A stretch of DNA of 64,000 bases from positions 19,467 to 83,466 of the forward strand of contig WNNJ02003702.1 in the NCBI GenBank assembly GCA_012934845.2, read 5' to 3'. The stretch comes from Pomphorhynchus laevis. Its lineage: Eukaryota; Acanthocephala; Palaeacanthocephala; Echinorhynchida; Pomphorhynchidae. A program made the position numbers and the translations under genes. This document shows positions 36,160 to 47,676 of the stretch, piece by piece (position 1 is the first letter of the stretch; each line of letters opens with the position of its first letter). The notes beneath the pieces are model-generated. The model ran no database searches. It had not been told where the DNA came from and saw only the letters and a program-made list of their open reading frames with translations.

Positions 36160-36956
36160 CTATATAACAAAATATAATTATTTTTATTAATAAATTAATA
36201 AAAATAATGTAGTTGTTTAATTGTAATTATATACTTCTAGATTGTTGTTTTTCCGCATTTTTAAGTCAGGCAGCTAACTTCAGAGAGTTACTAAAACGTC
36301 AATCGCTTATCTATAATTTTTATAATTTTGTTCCTTATAAAAATAGAAACATAGCTGAAACCAGCACAAGAAAACGTATTTATCTCTGCTTCTTACTCTA
36401 GTTTCAATAATCAATTTACTGACATAGGCTAAATCCTCTTCCGTCGTAAACATTCAATCAAAGGCAAATGAAAACCTTTGATAGTTGTTCATGATTTAAC
36501 AAGTTTACTCAAATAAGTGACTATTTATGGGAATGTAATTTAAGAAAGTGTTATAAGTTGTTAGTTCATTCATTGACTCATTCAACGAGGAAATCCAAAG
36601 TAAGACAAAGTTACAGGTATATACAAAGTGCGTTATAGGTAGAGATACACAGTGCGTTTCTATCTTACTCTGACATTATAGCTCAAAAATAATTATTCGA
36701 TAAGAAAATTATAAATCACATCACACAGTTCGGTATTAAATATTCTAGAATTTAAATATTCAAACTTAGCTTAAGTAAATATGTTTTGTTCTATCAGAGT
36801 ACATTTATATAAAATGGGAAATGATAAATTATTCTTTGATTTCTCTTGATAAAAGATAAATCAAGTTAGTTAGACATCCTGGTTTCTGTGTTTCCATAGC
36901 TTTTATTCCTTTAAATATTTATTGCTAATATCGATAACTATTGATATTTTACTATA

Positions 36957-37450
36957 TTTTAATTAATTAAAAGAAATTTTTAAATAGGAGGATGCAGTAA
37001 AGGCCGAGGACCAACTGGTGACAACAACTTAAGCTAACCTACGCTAATTGTCAAGACGTAACATATTAATATATTTTAATTAATTAAAAGAAATTTTTAA
37101 ATAGGAGGATGCAGTAAAGGCCGAGGACCAACAAGTAATGAGAGCTCACATACGCTAAACGTCAAGACGTAACATATTCGTTAACAATATTAAACATATA
37201 AATATATATGTTAAGGATATTTTAATATATTAATGGCTTTGCCGTTCTATTTAAATAAATAATTAAATAAAATTCAATATTAAAAAATGAATTTATAAAT
37301 AAACTAACATCAAATTAAATACTCTGACTTTACAGCTCAAATTAATTAGCAATTAAAAGAAAATTTTAAGTAGGAGCAATTTCAATGATGCAGTAAAGGC
37401 TGATAACCAACCAGTAATGACAGCTAACCTACACCATTTGCCAAGCCGTT
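36957..37450. repeat. Short-period repeat with GCAGTAAAGGCCGAGGACCA
   Basis: Units containing AGGAGGATGCAGTAAAGGCC and ending in CAAGACGTAACATATT occur at 36957 and 37075 (period about 118). A diverged unit lies at 37345-37450. Confidence 0.75.
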
Positions 37451-37876
37451 CCCTAGCTTTTATTCCTTTAAATATTTATTGCTAATATCGACAATTTTTG
37501 ATATTTTAATATATTAATGACGTTGCCGTTTAACTTTAGGAAAGAATTTTTAATTTTTAATTTAAAATTGTCTAGATTCTTTAGCATACCATTTCAGTAA
37601 AATAATTTGTATAATGAAATATTTTTACAATATTATATATTATTAAATAATTATATAACTTCATTTTTACTGTAATTTTTACAATTCAATTAATTTACAG
37701 TGATTACAATGAGATATGCTTACAAAGGCTTAATCCTCGAAACGTCTTTAATAAATCATTAATTTTCGCAACTGATTGTATTATTCGGGTTGATTAATTG
37801 GATTAAAACTATATCGCTGACATCCCATTAGAGGAGCCCCTAATGTGGTCAAACAATTATCTTAGTATATATATGG

Positions 37877-37912
37877 TGATTTTCGGACATGGTGATTGAA
37901 ATCACCATGTCC
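37877..37912. repeat. 17-bp-arm palindrome at the satellite start
   Basis: TTTCGGACATGGTGATT and its exact reverse complement are separated by two bases. The second arm forms the start of the first satellite unit. Confidence 0.85.
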
Positions 37913-40391
37913 GAAACGACCAGTGTGTACCTCATTCTACTGATTAGTGTTGCGGGTACTCATCATTTCGATGCTGAAGTGGTCGTCTAGAAGTGACATG
38001 GTGATTGAAAGTCGTGAATCGAAGTCCAGTCTATCAAGCAACATTATTTAGTATAAATGCCGTATTTCGTAAGAAATCCTGGACCATTGTTTACTCAGCA
38101 CATCTGTGCACTACTATTATACATGCCGTATCCATTAAGGATCCAACGAGTGCAACGACAATTCAGCAACAACCTCTGCCTAGTGTATAAGGATGGTCCA
38201 CACAGCAATTCGATCTGGTAAAGAGCGTAAGCCTCAGTCGATTAAGCAAAGTGTCGGAAACGCCTTTATTCACAATGTCACACAGGCAACCGAAACGACC
38301 AGTGTGTACCTCATTCTACTGATGAGTGTTGCCGGGTACTCATCATTTCGATGCTGAAGTGGTCGTCTAGAAGTGACATGGTGATTGAAAGTCGTGAATC
38401 GAAGTCCAGTCTATCAAGCAACACCATTTAGTATAAATGCCGTATTTCGTAAGAAATCCCGGACCGTTGTTTACTCAGCAGATCTGTGCACTACTATTAT
38501 ACATGCCGTATCCATTAAGGATCCAACGAGTGCAACGACAATTCAGCAACAACCTCTGCCTAGTGTATAAGGATGGTCCGCACAGCAATTCGATCTGGTA
38601 AAGAGCGTAAGCCTCAGTCGATTAAGCAAAGTGTCGGAAACGCCTTTATTCACAATGTCACACAGGCAACCGAAACGACCAGTGTGAACCTTATTCTACT
38701 GATGAGTGTTGCCAGGTACTCATCATTTCGATGCTAAAGTGGTCGTCTAGAAGTGACATGGTGATTGAAAGTCGTGAATCGAAGTCCAGTCTATCAAGCA
38801 ACACCATTTAGTATAAATGCCGTATTTCGTAAGAAATCCTGGACCGTTGTTTACTCAGCACATCTGTGCACTACTATTATACATGCCGTATCCATTAAGG
38901 ATCCAACGAGTGCAGCGACAATTCAGCAACAACCTCTGCCTAGTGTATAAGGATAATCCACACAGCAATTCGATCTGGTAAAGAGCGTAAGCCTCAGTCG
39001 ATTAAGCAAAGTGTCGGAAACGCCTTTATTCACAATGTCACACAGGCAACCGAAACGACCAGTGTGTACCTCATTCTACTGATGAGTGTTGCCGGGTACT
39101 CATCATTTCGATGCTGAAGTGGTCGTCTAGAAGTGACATGGTGATTGAAAGTCGTGAATCGAAGTCCAGTCTATCAAGCAACACCATTTAGTATAAATGC
39201 CGTATTTCGTAAGAAATCCTGGACTGTTGTCTACTCAGCACATTCGTGCATTACTATTATACCTGCCGTATCCATTTAGGATCCAACGAGTGCAGCGACA
39301 ATTCAGCAACAACCTCTGCCTAGTGTTTAAGGATGGTCCGCACAGCAATTCGATCTGGTTAAGAGCGAAAGCCTCAGACAATTAAGCAAAGTGTCGGAAA
39401 CGCCTTTATTCACAATGTCACACAGGCAACCGAAACGACCAGTGTGTACCTCATGCTACTGATGAGTATTGCCGGGTACTCATCATTTCGATGCTGAAGT
39501 GGTCATCTAGAAGTGACATGGTGACTGAAAGTCGTGAATCGAAGTCCAGTCTATCAAGCAACACCATTATTATAAATGCCGTATTTCGTAAGAAATCCTG
39601 GACCGTTGTCTACTCAGCACATTCGTGCATTACTATTATACCTGCCGTATCCATTTAGGATCCAACGAGTGCAGCGACAATTCAGCAACAACCTCTGCCT
39701 AGTGTTTAAGGATGGTCCGCACAGCAATTCGATCTGGTTAAGAGCGAAAGCCTCAGACAATTAAGCAAAGTGTCGGAAACGCCTTTATTCACAATGTCAC
39801 ACAGGCAACCGAAACGACCAGTGTGTACCTCATTCTACTGATGAGTGTTGCCGGGTACTCATCATTTCGATGCTGAAGTGGTCGTCTAGAAGTGACATGG
39901 TGACTGAAAGTCGTGAATCGAAGTCCAGTCTATCAAGCAACACCATTATTATAAATGCCGTATTTCGTAAGAAATCCTGGACCGTTGTCTACTCAGCACA
40001 TTCGTGCATTACTATTATACCTGCCGTATCCATTTAGGATCCAACGAGTGCAGCGACAATTCAGCAACAACCTCTGCCTAGTGTTTAAGGATGGTCCGCA
40101 CAGCAATTCGATCTGGTTAAGAGCGAAAGCCTCAGACAATTAAGCAAAGTGTCGGAAACGCCTTTATTCACAATGTCACACAGGCAACCGAAACGACCAG
40201 TGTGTACCTCATTCTACTGATGAGTGTTGCCGGGTACTCATCATTTCGATGCTGAAGTGGTCGTCTAGAAGTGACATGGTGACTGAAAATCGTGAATCGA
40301 AGTCCAGTCTATCAAGCAACACCATTATTATAAATGCCGTATTTCGTAAGAAATCCTGGACCGTTGTCTACTCAGCACATTCGTGCATTAC

Positions 40392-40393
<2 letters not shown>
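37905..40393 (+). repeat. 380-bp satellite array, about 7 units
   Basis: Head-to-tail units have periods of 380, 380, 380, 379 and 379 bp, judged from CTGATGAG at 38319, 38699, 39079, 39459, 39838 and 40217. A first, variant unit has CTGATTAG at 37940. Units differ by a few per cent, and the last three share a subtype (ATTCGTGCATTACTATTATA). Each unit shows small open frames, but these are not a recognisable protein and are broken by stops in the full unit. Each carries hammerhead core segments (see findings). The last unit is cut by a (TA)n tract. Diverged copies lie at 43.3-44.6 kb. Confidence 0.95.

Positions 40394-40465
<72 letters not shown>
40394..40465. repeat. (TA)n microsatellite
   Basis: A pure TA dinucleotide run of about 72 bp expanded from the CTATTATA of the last satellite unit. 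Confidence 0.97.
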
Positions 40466-40467
<2 letters not shown>

Positions 40468-40574
40468 AAGAATTGTTTTTAAATCACTTCTGGTGATGGT
40501 GATCCTCATTTTGAGATGCTGTCATATATTTCATTGAATAATTTGTATACCCAGAGAGACAAAAACAGACTATT

Positions 40575-40602
40575 TTTTGACGTTTCGCCCTAGAGGGCTT
40601 TT
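40575..40602 (-). ncRNA. Decayed hammerhead-like end motif
   Basis: On the minus strand GCCC-TCTA-GGGC forms a stem II-like hairpin followed directly by GAAA and CGTC, i.e. A15.1-C-G-U16.1-C17 with palindromic ACGU. The CUGANGA segment is replaced by an A-rich run, so it would be inactive. Confidence 0.3.
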
Positions 40603-40639
40603 TTAATCTAAAACATAGGCACAATTACAATAAGATCAT

Positions 40640-41215
40640 TAGCGCAATGTAATTGCGCTAATGATGCTATTTGGTGAAGCAGTAGTGCTGATTCAGCACT
40701 CAATGATGATGTCACTAGAGATTTTCTAGTGCATCATTCACATGATTCGTTGATAGAGCCGTTTGCTAGTCCTCCTCTGCAATCAGCAGTGGGAGGGAAC
40801 TGGCACTGAATAGTCATAGTGATGACGAAACGGCGTCTAACAATGATCTTCGTTGTTCTTCTACGTCTGGTTAAATGACTAACAAAATTCATGCGGATTG
40901 GTATCACTCTCGTTTTGAGATATTCATAAAATAAGTTAGCCGATACACAAGATACCTTGCGCTGGCATTCGCCAGTGCTTTTTGCGCTAATGATCCTATT
41001 TGATGAAGCAGTAATGCTGGTTTAGCACTCAATTATGATGTCACTAGATGTTTCCTAGTGCATCATTCACATGATTCATTGATAGAGCCGTTTGCTACTC
41101 CTCCTCTGCATCCAGCAGTGGGAGGGAACTGGCACTGAATAGTCATAGTGATGACGAAACGGCTTCTAGCAGTGTTTTTCGTTGTTCCGCATCCGGCTAA
41201 AATGACTAACGTATA
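40640..41215. repeat. Two diverged copies of a unit of about 330 bp
   Basis: The segment from GCGCTAATGATGCTATTTGG through GTGATGACGAAACGGC to AAATGACTAAC occurs at about 40656-40882 and 40984-41211. The internal sequence includes the inverted segments TCACTAGA and TTCTAGTGCATC. There is no coding frame across both. Confidence 0.8.
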
Positions 41216-41292
41216 TTATATCAATATACTATATTATATTAATATAATATATTATATTAATATAATATATTAATATATTATAATATATTACA
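41215..41292. repeat. TA-rich palindromic tract
   Basis: Interleaved TATTATATTAATATAATA units that can fold on themselves. Confidence 0.75.
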
Positions 41293-42650
41293 ATGCTTTT
41301 AATTCAACATTTGAAAGATTTGAAATGTAGGAATTATCAGGTTTCATGTTTCCAAAATATTTATAACATTCTTTCCCATTGTATTTGTTGCTTTAATACG
41401 TTTGTCTTCGTCAACTTTATTTTTAAATAAGTCCCTTGCAATGATACTTAAAGAATTTGTTAAATTTTATCTTGAAAATTCTTTAGGAATATTTTAATCA
41501 GAGATCAAGAACATCAATCTTAAAAAGAAATCAGATAATTAAACGATGATCACTCAAACTTAATAAGTCACTATAATTAACGGAAACATTACATTCCGAA
41601 CTGGATAAGCATAGATCGAGGAGGCTTTGAGAGTTGTCTCTAAATCTGGTAAAATCTTATACGTGCTGAGTCAAATGACATTAATTAATGACATAGAGGA
41701 GTAGAGTAGACTGATAATCTCAACCTGGAGGTCGGTAATAACTTGTTCAAATAACGTTGGGAGCATTACAATCTTCCAACATGCATACATTGTAATTGAT
41801 CGAAAATTGATTATATTAAATGAAGTGTATCATAATACTTAGTGAGTCAGATAGAGAACTACGATAAAGGATATCAATAATCACGCTATGAGATTAATGT
41901 TCAACCACGAGATCATATACCACAAAGATTCTTAGCGGTCAATTGAATGACAACTCAATACCTCGACACTCAACTGATTATGGACATCAATACATCGACA
42001 TACGTGTAATAAATCAAGCAAATTAATGCATTGAAGTCAGTTTTGAATATTAAAAGATAGGAATATTAAAGCTTTTTTATTCGACGAAATATTGCAAAAC
42101 ATCACTATCATTTAATTTACAAACTAGAGAACATAAGATTGTCTGTATACTTTAACTTATACTTCAACGAATAAATGTCATTATCTAAGCAAATTAATGA
42201 TCTTATAAAATTTATTAAAAAAATCGAATAAACAAATTATTAAAAAACGAAGATGCATAATAGAGAGCATGACCGGAGGAGGATCGTCAATGCTGCTTCC
42301 GTGATGGGTAGTAGCGTGATATGTCCGTATCTACGTCGGTCCGGTTTGAAGTTATCAAGACAGCACGACATTTGATTAGATTTGTTTTTTTAATGAAACT
42401 ATTTCTAATAAAAAATAATTAAAAATTAAATAATTGCTAACGAACAATCGATTTCTAAAGGGATATTATTTGTATGATAAAATCCTTAGATTTTATCATA
42501 AATATTAAATAAAATTTTATTGTACCCGAACTTTACTATAAAAAGGCAGAGTTTAATATTTAATGGATAAATATAACTATTACAATATTTATTAATTTTC
42601 AACTATAAATCCTAATTACATAATTCGAGCTGAAAACAAAACGTTTCATC
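41293..42650. other. Intergenic, one unexplained GC-richer island
   Basis: Mostly unremarkable. At 42258-42370 about 110 bp is far less AT-rich than its surroundings. On the minus strand it has a frame with RYGHITLLPITEAALTILLR that ends shortly after. It might be an exon, but I cannot place it. Confidence 0.35.
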
Positions 42651-42734
42651 TTACAGTATGCAAATAACGCTTTATGATACGCTTAGAATAAAAACAAGTC
42701 TTGATATGCAAAAGTTTAAGTTTCTAAGTTTTAG

Positions 42735-43130
42735 TTATACAAATAATGTTGCCATTGATACTATTTTTGCCATCTTGGGATTTTTTCGGAGCACTGATGA
42801 TATTGGTTTGATAATCCTCGTACCCAAAGGGTTATTATCATTGTCGATTAAAACAACGTAACTGCTATCGAAACGTGCTCTTCCTGGTTTATGAAAATAT
42901 CCTTTACAACCGACGACAATGGCTTTACACATGCGGCCGCAAAGGGCTAAGAGAACCCTGTCTCCGATTGATGCACTGTTTTGTTCATTATACACATTGA
43001 TAATTATGGGACGCCGCTTGTAAAGCATTCCTTCCAAAGCAAGACGACTATTGTCCACGATTTCAACTCTACTTCTATTTATCAAACTTAGTTTCAGAGA
43101 AGTTGTCGAAAATAATCGATTGAATATCAT
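42735..43130 (-). CDS. mrpl14: Mitochondrial large-subunit ribosomal protein uL14m
   Basis: A 131-residue intronless ORF with a true ATG at 43130. uL14 is a five-stranded beta-barrel protein of the large ribosomal subunit near the factor-binding face; the mitochondrial form serves the mitoribosome. The conserved core is clear: SRVEIVDNSRLA (about residues 20-31), then GDRVLLALCGRMCKAIVVG (about 57-75), RFDSSYVVLIDNDNNPLGTR (about 85-104), and the C-terminal IVSMATLFV, which matches the uL14m tail. The short N-terminal extension (MIFNRLFSTTSLKLSL) is amphipathic with basic residues and fits a mitochondrial targeting peptide. Length equals that of family members. It lies between the 330-bp repeats and decayed satellite. 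Confidence 0.93.
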   Translation of the reverse strand: MIFNRLFSTTSLKLSLINRSRVEIVDNSRLALEGMLYKRRPIIINVYNEQNSASIGDRVLLALCGRMCKAIVVGCKGYFHKPGRARFDSSYVVLIDNDNNPLGTRIIKPISSVLRKNPKMAKIVSMATLFV

Positions 43131-43319
43131 CTATGCATAAAATGTTATTGATCATTTCTCTAGAAAATCAAAAATTAATTAACATTAAAAATTATTTAGC
43201 CAAGACAGCTTAGTTTTATTTCATATAAAAATTTTATCAAAATCTCCGAATTTGAATAATACCTGCTGATTTTTCCTAATTTAATTAAATTGAATAAAAA
43301 CTAAGAGTGAAAACCTCAT

Positions 43320-44590
43320 ATGCCACTTTAGACATCTGAGTGGGGGAATTTCCCTCGTAAAGGGGGGGAATTCGCTTCATGTCACTATGAGGAGTGACAT
43401 GATCACTTTCGCTCCATTAGAAGTGACATGGAGCATGCAGCTCGTTGATCGAAGCCAGTTTCAATCGGCAACTGCATTGAATACATAACGAATTCCATTC
43501 GGAATCCTGACCGTTGTTTCATTCCGCACTTATATTCTATATGCCGAATGGTATTTCAATCATTTCGATGTTGAAGTGGTCGTCTAGAAGTGACATGGGT
43601 CCTTCAGTTTGTTGATCGAAGCAAATTTCGACACTGATGAGTGTTGCCGAGTACTCCATAATTTCGGAGCTAAATGGTCGTCTAAAAGTAACATGGTGCC
43701 TAAAAGTCGTGAATCAAAGTCCAGTGTATCAAGCATCACTATTTTCTATTATATATAATTTGTTGTTACACATGCTTTGGGGCACCCACCGGTGTACTCA
43801 TAAATAAATCACTATGTTTATATCCTCTGCTGAGCAGATAAGCTAATGTACACAGCGAATGTTCTGGTTCGAGAACGAAAGCCTCAGACGTTTAGGCAAC
43901 GTGTCGAAAATGCCTTCTTTTACTGTCACACAGTCAACCGAAACGACCAGTGGGTACTTCATTCTATCGATGAGCGTTGCCGAGTACTCCATCATTTCGA
44001 TGTTGAAGTGGTCGTCTAGAAGTGACATGGGTCCTTCAGTTTGTTGATCGAAGCAAATTTCGACAATTACATAAAACTATATACAATGGTGTTACTTGAT
44101 AGACTGGACTTCGATTCACGACTTTCAGTCACCATGTCACTTCTAGACGATCACTTATAGACGTCTAGAAGTAGCATGTTGACTGAAAGTCGTGAAATAA
44201 AGTCCAGCCTATCAAGCAACATCATTTTTGATAAATATCGCATTTTGTACTCAGCACATATAATACATATTATACATGCCGTATCCATTTAAAATCTAAA
44301 GAGTGCAGCTACAATTCAGCAACAACCTCTGCCTAGTGTTTAAGGATAGTCCGCACATCAATTCGATCTGGTAAAGAGCGTAAGCATTTTTCAATTATGC
44401 AAAATGCCGGAAACGCCTTCGTTCACAATGTCACACAGTCAACCAAAACGACAAGTGGGTACTTCATTCTACTGATGAGTGTTGCCGAGTACTCCATAAT
44501 TTCGGAGCTAAATGGTCGTCTAAAAGTAACATGGTGCCTAAAAGTCGTGAATCAAAGTCCAGTGTATCAAGCATCACTATTTTCTATTAT
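43320..44590 (+). repeat. Decayed copies of the 380-bp satellite
   Basis: Fragments recognisable by GGTCGTCTAGAAGTGACATG, ACTGATGAGTGTTGCC and GTCGTGAATC are shuffled, with short inversions (44090-44150 is inverted). Two units keep an open frame (43859-44047 and 44397-44645) with the shared peptide YFILLMSVAEYSIIS, read here as satellite translation rather than a gene. Confidence 0.8.
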
Positions 44591-44795
44591 ATATAATTTG
44601 TTGTTACACATGCTTTGGGGCACCCACCGGTGTACTCATAAATAAATCACTATGTTTTCCTCACAAAGAGGCATAAACACCAGGCAGCATTCTATATATC
44701 CTCATCAGACCAAGAAATAGAACTGAAGTATTCTCGCAATATTCAAAGTCGTTAGGTATGCCCAATCATCATATGTATGACGACAAACTTTAAAG

Positions 44796-44835
44796 CGGTA
44801 TCCGCGTTTCGCTTTAACGGAGCTCATCAGTACCG
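44796..44835 (-). ncRNA. Type I hammerhead ribozyme core, copy 1
   Basis: Minus strand, 5' to 3': CGGTA (stem I), CTGATGA, stem II GCT/AGC around CCGTTAA, GAAA (44810-44807), CGCGGA, TACCG (stem I return). The catalytic boxes are intact. The cleavage-site U16.1-C17 has become G-A, so self-cleavage should be weak or lost. Confidence 0.7.
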
Positions 44836-45257
44836 TGACTTTAATAATCATCCATAGGCACCTTAACACACGCTTAAACTTGGTTTAATGCTCGAAAAAC
44901 AGAACTACCTTTAATCTGAATCATCGGAGAGAATTTAGCATATGCTCTGTGCATAGCAGGGCGTATTGCAGTTTAACCATGCATTAGGCACTAAATTCCT
45001 TTAAATAGAAATGCTGTTTTACAAGGACACCTTCAAGTGTACAAATATATAAAATATAATTTGTTGTTACACCTGCCCTGAGACTTCCAATAATGTACTT
45101 ATAAATAAATCATTATGTTTTCCTCGTGAGGAGGCATAAACACCAGGCAGCATTCTATATATCATCATCAGACCAAGAAATAGAACCGAATTATTCTCGC
45201 AATATTCAAAGTAGCTACGTATGCGCAGTCATCATATGTGGTACGACAAACTTCCAC

Positions 45258-45301
45258 AACTGTAGACGCGTTTTGCTCTAACGGAGCTCATCAGTACAGT
45301 T
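45258..45301 (-). ncRNA. Type I hammerhead ribozyme core, copy 2
   Basis: Minus strand, 5' to 3': AACTGTA (stem I, 45301-45295), CTGATGA (45294-45288), stem II GCTC-CGTTA-GAGC, AAAA where GAAA is expected (G12 to A), CGCGTC with cleavage expected after C (45265), then TACAGTT (45264-45258), a perfect 7-bp stem I. Stem III, ACGCGU, is self-complementary, as in hammerheads that work as dimers. G12A predicts low activity for this copy. Confidence 0.75.
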
Positions 45302-45420
45302 ACTTCAATAATGATCCATAGGCACCTTAACACACGCCTAAACAGTGTTTAAAGCTCCAAAAGCAGAACTATCCTTAATCTACACCTACCCTGGGACACC
45401 CAATAGTATACTCATACATT

Positions 45421-47286
45421 TTTACTCGCTATTTTTATTAATCAAATTGAAAACGTATTTTCGGTGTAGAAATATCCGGTGATTAGAAAAGAATGCAAAG
45501 ATTAAAATGGCCTTAATGTCAACCTTATGATTTGATGTGGCATTCAGTGAACCGCTGCTTACAAAAATATAGGAAAATGTTGGTATAAGTTAAAAATAAT
45601 AATTCTAAAATTATTTACTTTAAAAGTGTGAGCGCATTCATCAAGTGCTTACAATTACATAATCACTTTGCATAGGAATGTTTCATTGCTAATTGCAAAG
45701 TATGCAAAGCGATCCTCTAAACCTGTTAAGGTTATCTTTGGTCTTATGATGTATCAACCATTTAACATGCGAGAAGCACTTCGTGTAAATTCTGTTATCT
45801 ATGGAGATCATCTCGTCACACTGTCGCAAAATATCCAAATTGCTTAAGACTCACACAACGCGCTGGCCAACTTTTGTTAATTACATATAATAGAAATTAA
45901 CCGATAAATCTAAGATCAAATCCAGGAAATTAGGTTGTCGTAATGATAGTTAATGAAATTGGGTTAATGGCATTAGTCATAATGAAATTAGGTTGTCATT
46001 GCAATAACTGCTCGCTATAGTAATGTATTCACTATACTTTGATATTCTACGTATAACACAAAAGACTTTGAGCAAATATATGGACAGCAAATCTAATAAG
46101 ATCACGATAACTACTTATCTTGTACCAGATATTGGATCCTTACCATTTGACTCCTCTATACGATATTTCTTCTTATAATTTCAATGTGGCGTATAGGTAT
46201 TTAGGTTAGATCCTTCTCCATCAAATTTCACAAATTGGCAAGTGCTATAGAGATTTATAAAATATATGCTAGCTGTATCCATTAAATTCTTTCCAATTAC
46301 TGCATATGTTTTTACTCAGAGCCTTACTTGTTTTTATATTTCTTATACTTTCTACATATACCTCGAACTACTAATTTGTTTAGCCACCAAAGCTAAGTCG
46401 TTGTCATTTAACCTTGACCCGGAATCATATTTAACGTCAAATCTCATCTAAGCCATGCGGAGAGAGCCAAAATAAATATAGTGATATAACGATCATGTAA
46501 GAGGGATCTGAAAGCTTTTATATTATTATTACAACACAGCACTTTAACCACAAGGGCTGTTTTGCCTGCTCATCGATAACCGAACGTCAGTAAAATATAC
46601 ACGACAAAAAGTAAAATAAAAACTCAGATTCTTGGGTATGTAGCTCGGTTTCATTAACGGAAAGACAAACGAGTCTCTGAAAACTACATAGGCTTCGCTG
46701 TAGTAGGCGTGTGCAGTTCATAAACGCTTAAAATTTCCGTTTGCTAATTATAATTTGATGCATATTATTACAACACAAGGTTTTAACCACAGGGCTGTTT
46801 TGCCTGCTCATCGATAACTGGACTATAGTAAAATGTACATGACAAAAGAGTTTAGTTTTCGTTTGCTTTACGATAACTTATTTAACAATTGTATAGATAT
46901 CTCTCTAAGTTTTTTAGGTGTCTGATTGATATAAGAAAACATCGTCATTTTTTGGGTATGTAAACTTATTATTTCCCAGGATGCCTGGTTTTGCGCACCG
47001 AGTTCGAGGTTTTGCCACAGATACGAATTTTTTAATGTGCGAATCAGCAATGAAGAGTCTTAAGGATGTTAAAGCAGTCATTATATGTATCTGCCGTTCA
47101 TATATAGATGAAAATTTACTATTTGAAGTCAAGACTGATGAATCAAAAATAGCGAGCGATAGTGGCTACTTTGAGCCAGGGTGGTAATATTGTCTAAACG
47201 TTAAAAAATTCACTTCAGCAATTGAATTAGAATATCTGGCCATTATTAGAAGCTCTGACCAATATTTAGGCTCTTTAAGAATGAGG
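45421..47286. other. Intergenic, with a duplicated segment of about 95 bp
   Basis: ACAGGGCTGTTTTGCCTGC and its flanks (CACAAC...TCGATAAC...AAAAT) occur at about 46525-46620 and 46765-46850. A 68-codon frame at 46981-47187 is unassigned. Confidence 0.5.
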
Positions 47287-47670
47287 CAGAAATGTACGCC
47301 ATTCAGAACTCAATAAAATTGTGAAAATTGCCCTAGCTTCCGCAGGAATTTCATCCAGACTGGAACCTGTCAGTTTGACTAGAGACGACGACAAGCGGCC
47401 CGACGGAGCTTCGTTACTGCCGTGAGAGGTGGGGCGAGTACTTGTTTGGGACTTTACATGCCCAAACACTCTCGCAGCCAATCACATAGCGCGCAGTACA
47501 TTCTGCAAGTTCCGTTGCTGATCATTCTGAACTTGTGAAGCATACCAAATATAGCGGCTTAGATGAGCGGCAGTACGAGTTTGTTCCGATCGGCATCGAA
47601 ACCATGGGAGCAGTTGGTATCAGCGAAGCGGCTTTTTTGCAGCTTCTGGGAAATTATATCGGTCGACCGG
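47287..47670 (+). pseudogene. C-terminal nuclease fragment of the second PD-(D/E)XK RT family
   Basis: Frames give GRNVRHSELNKIVKIAL, SLTRDDDKRPDGASLLP, a stop where the family has Trp (TGA after LLP), EVGRVLVWDFTCPNTLA, and after a frameshift KYSGLDERQYEFVPIGIETM and AAFLQLLG. The order RHxxLN - DDxKRPDG - WDFTCPNTLA - ExxPxxIET matches the end of the elements at 58-61.7 kb. PD(x about 15)D is the putative catalytic spacing. 5'-truncated. Confidence 0.75.
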
Positions 47671-47676
47671 AGATAA

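Larger units (their letters stand above)
44593..45420 (-). repeat. 463-bp direct repeats carrying hammerhead ribozyme cores
   Basis: TAATTTGTTGTTACAC marks unit starts at about 44595 and 45058. A truncated unit precedes them at 43751-43822, and a partial one follows at about 45380. Shared segments are AGGCATAAACACCAGGCAGC, GACCAAGAAATAGAAC and TTCTCGCAATATTCAAAG. Size, tandem arrangement and an embedded type I hammerhead resemble metazoan retrozyme-type repeats. No protein frame. Confidence 0.75.

Noticed and set aside
37725-37775. CGAAACGTC as another hammerhead
   Set aside because: The CUGANGA segment is not present and no stem I can be drawn.
38005-40143. Repeated 61-62 codon open frames in the satellite array
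   Set aside because: They recur only because the unit recurs. They sit in two different frames in different units, end at stops inside each unit, and show no family motif.
43859-44645. Frames with YFILLMSVAEYSIIS as a possible membrane-receptor exon
   Set aside because: These are decayed satellite units. Hydrophobicity is shared between copies by descent, and no splice or coding pattern is convincing.
46981-47187. 68-codon frame before the RT fragment
   Set aside because: It does not match any part of the adjacent RT family or another recognisable protein, and another frame overlaps it on the opposite strand.
47275-47481. Minus-strand ORF of 68 codons
   Set aside because: It is the antisense shadow of the plus-strand nuclease fragment with the DKRPDG and WDFTC motifs.
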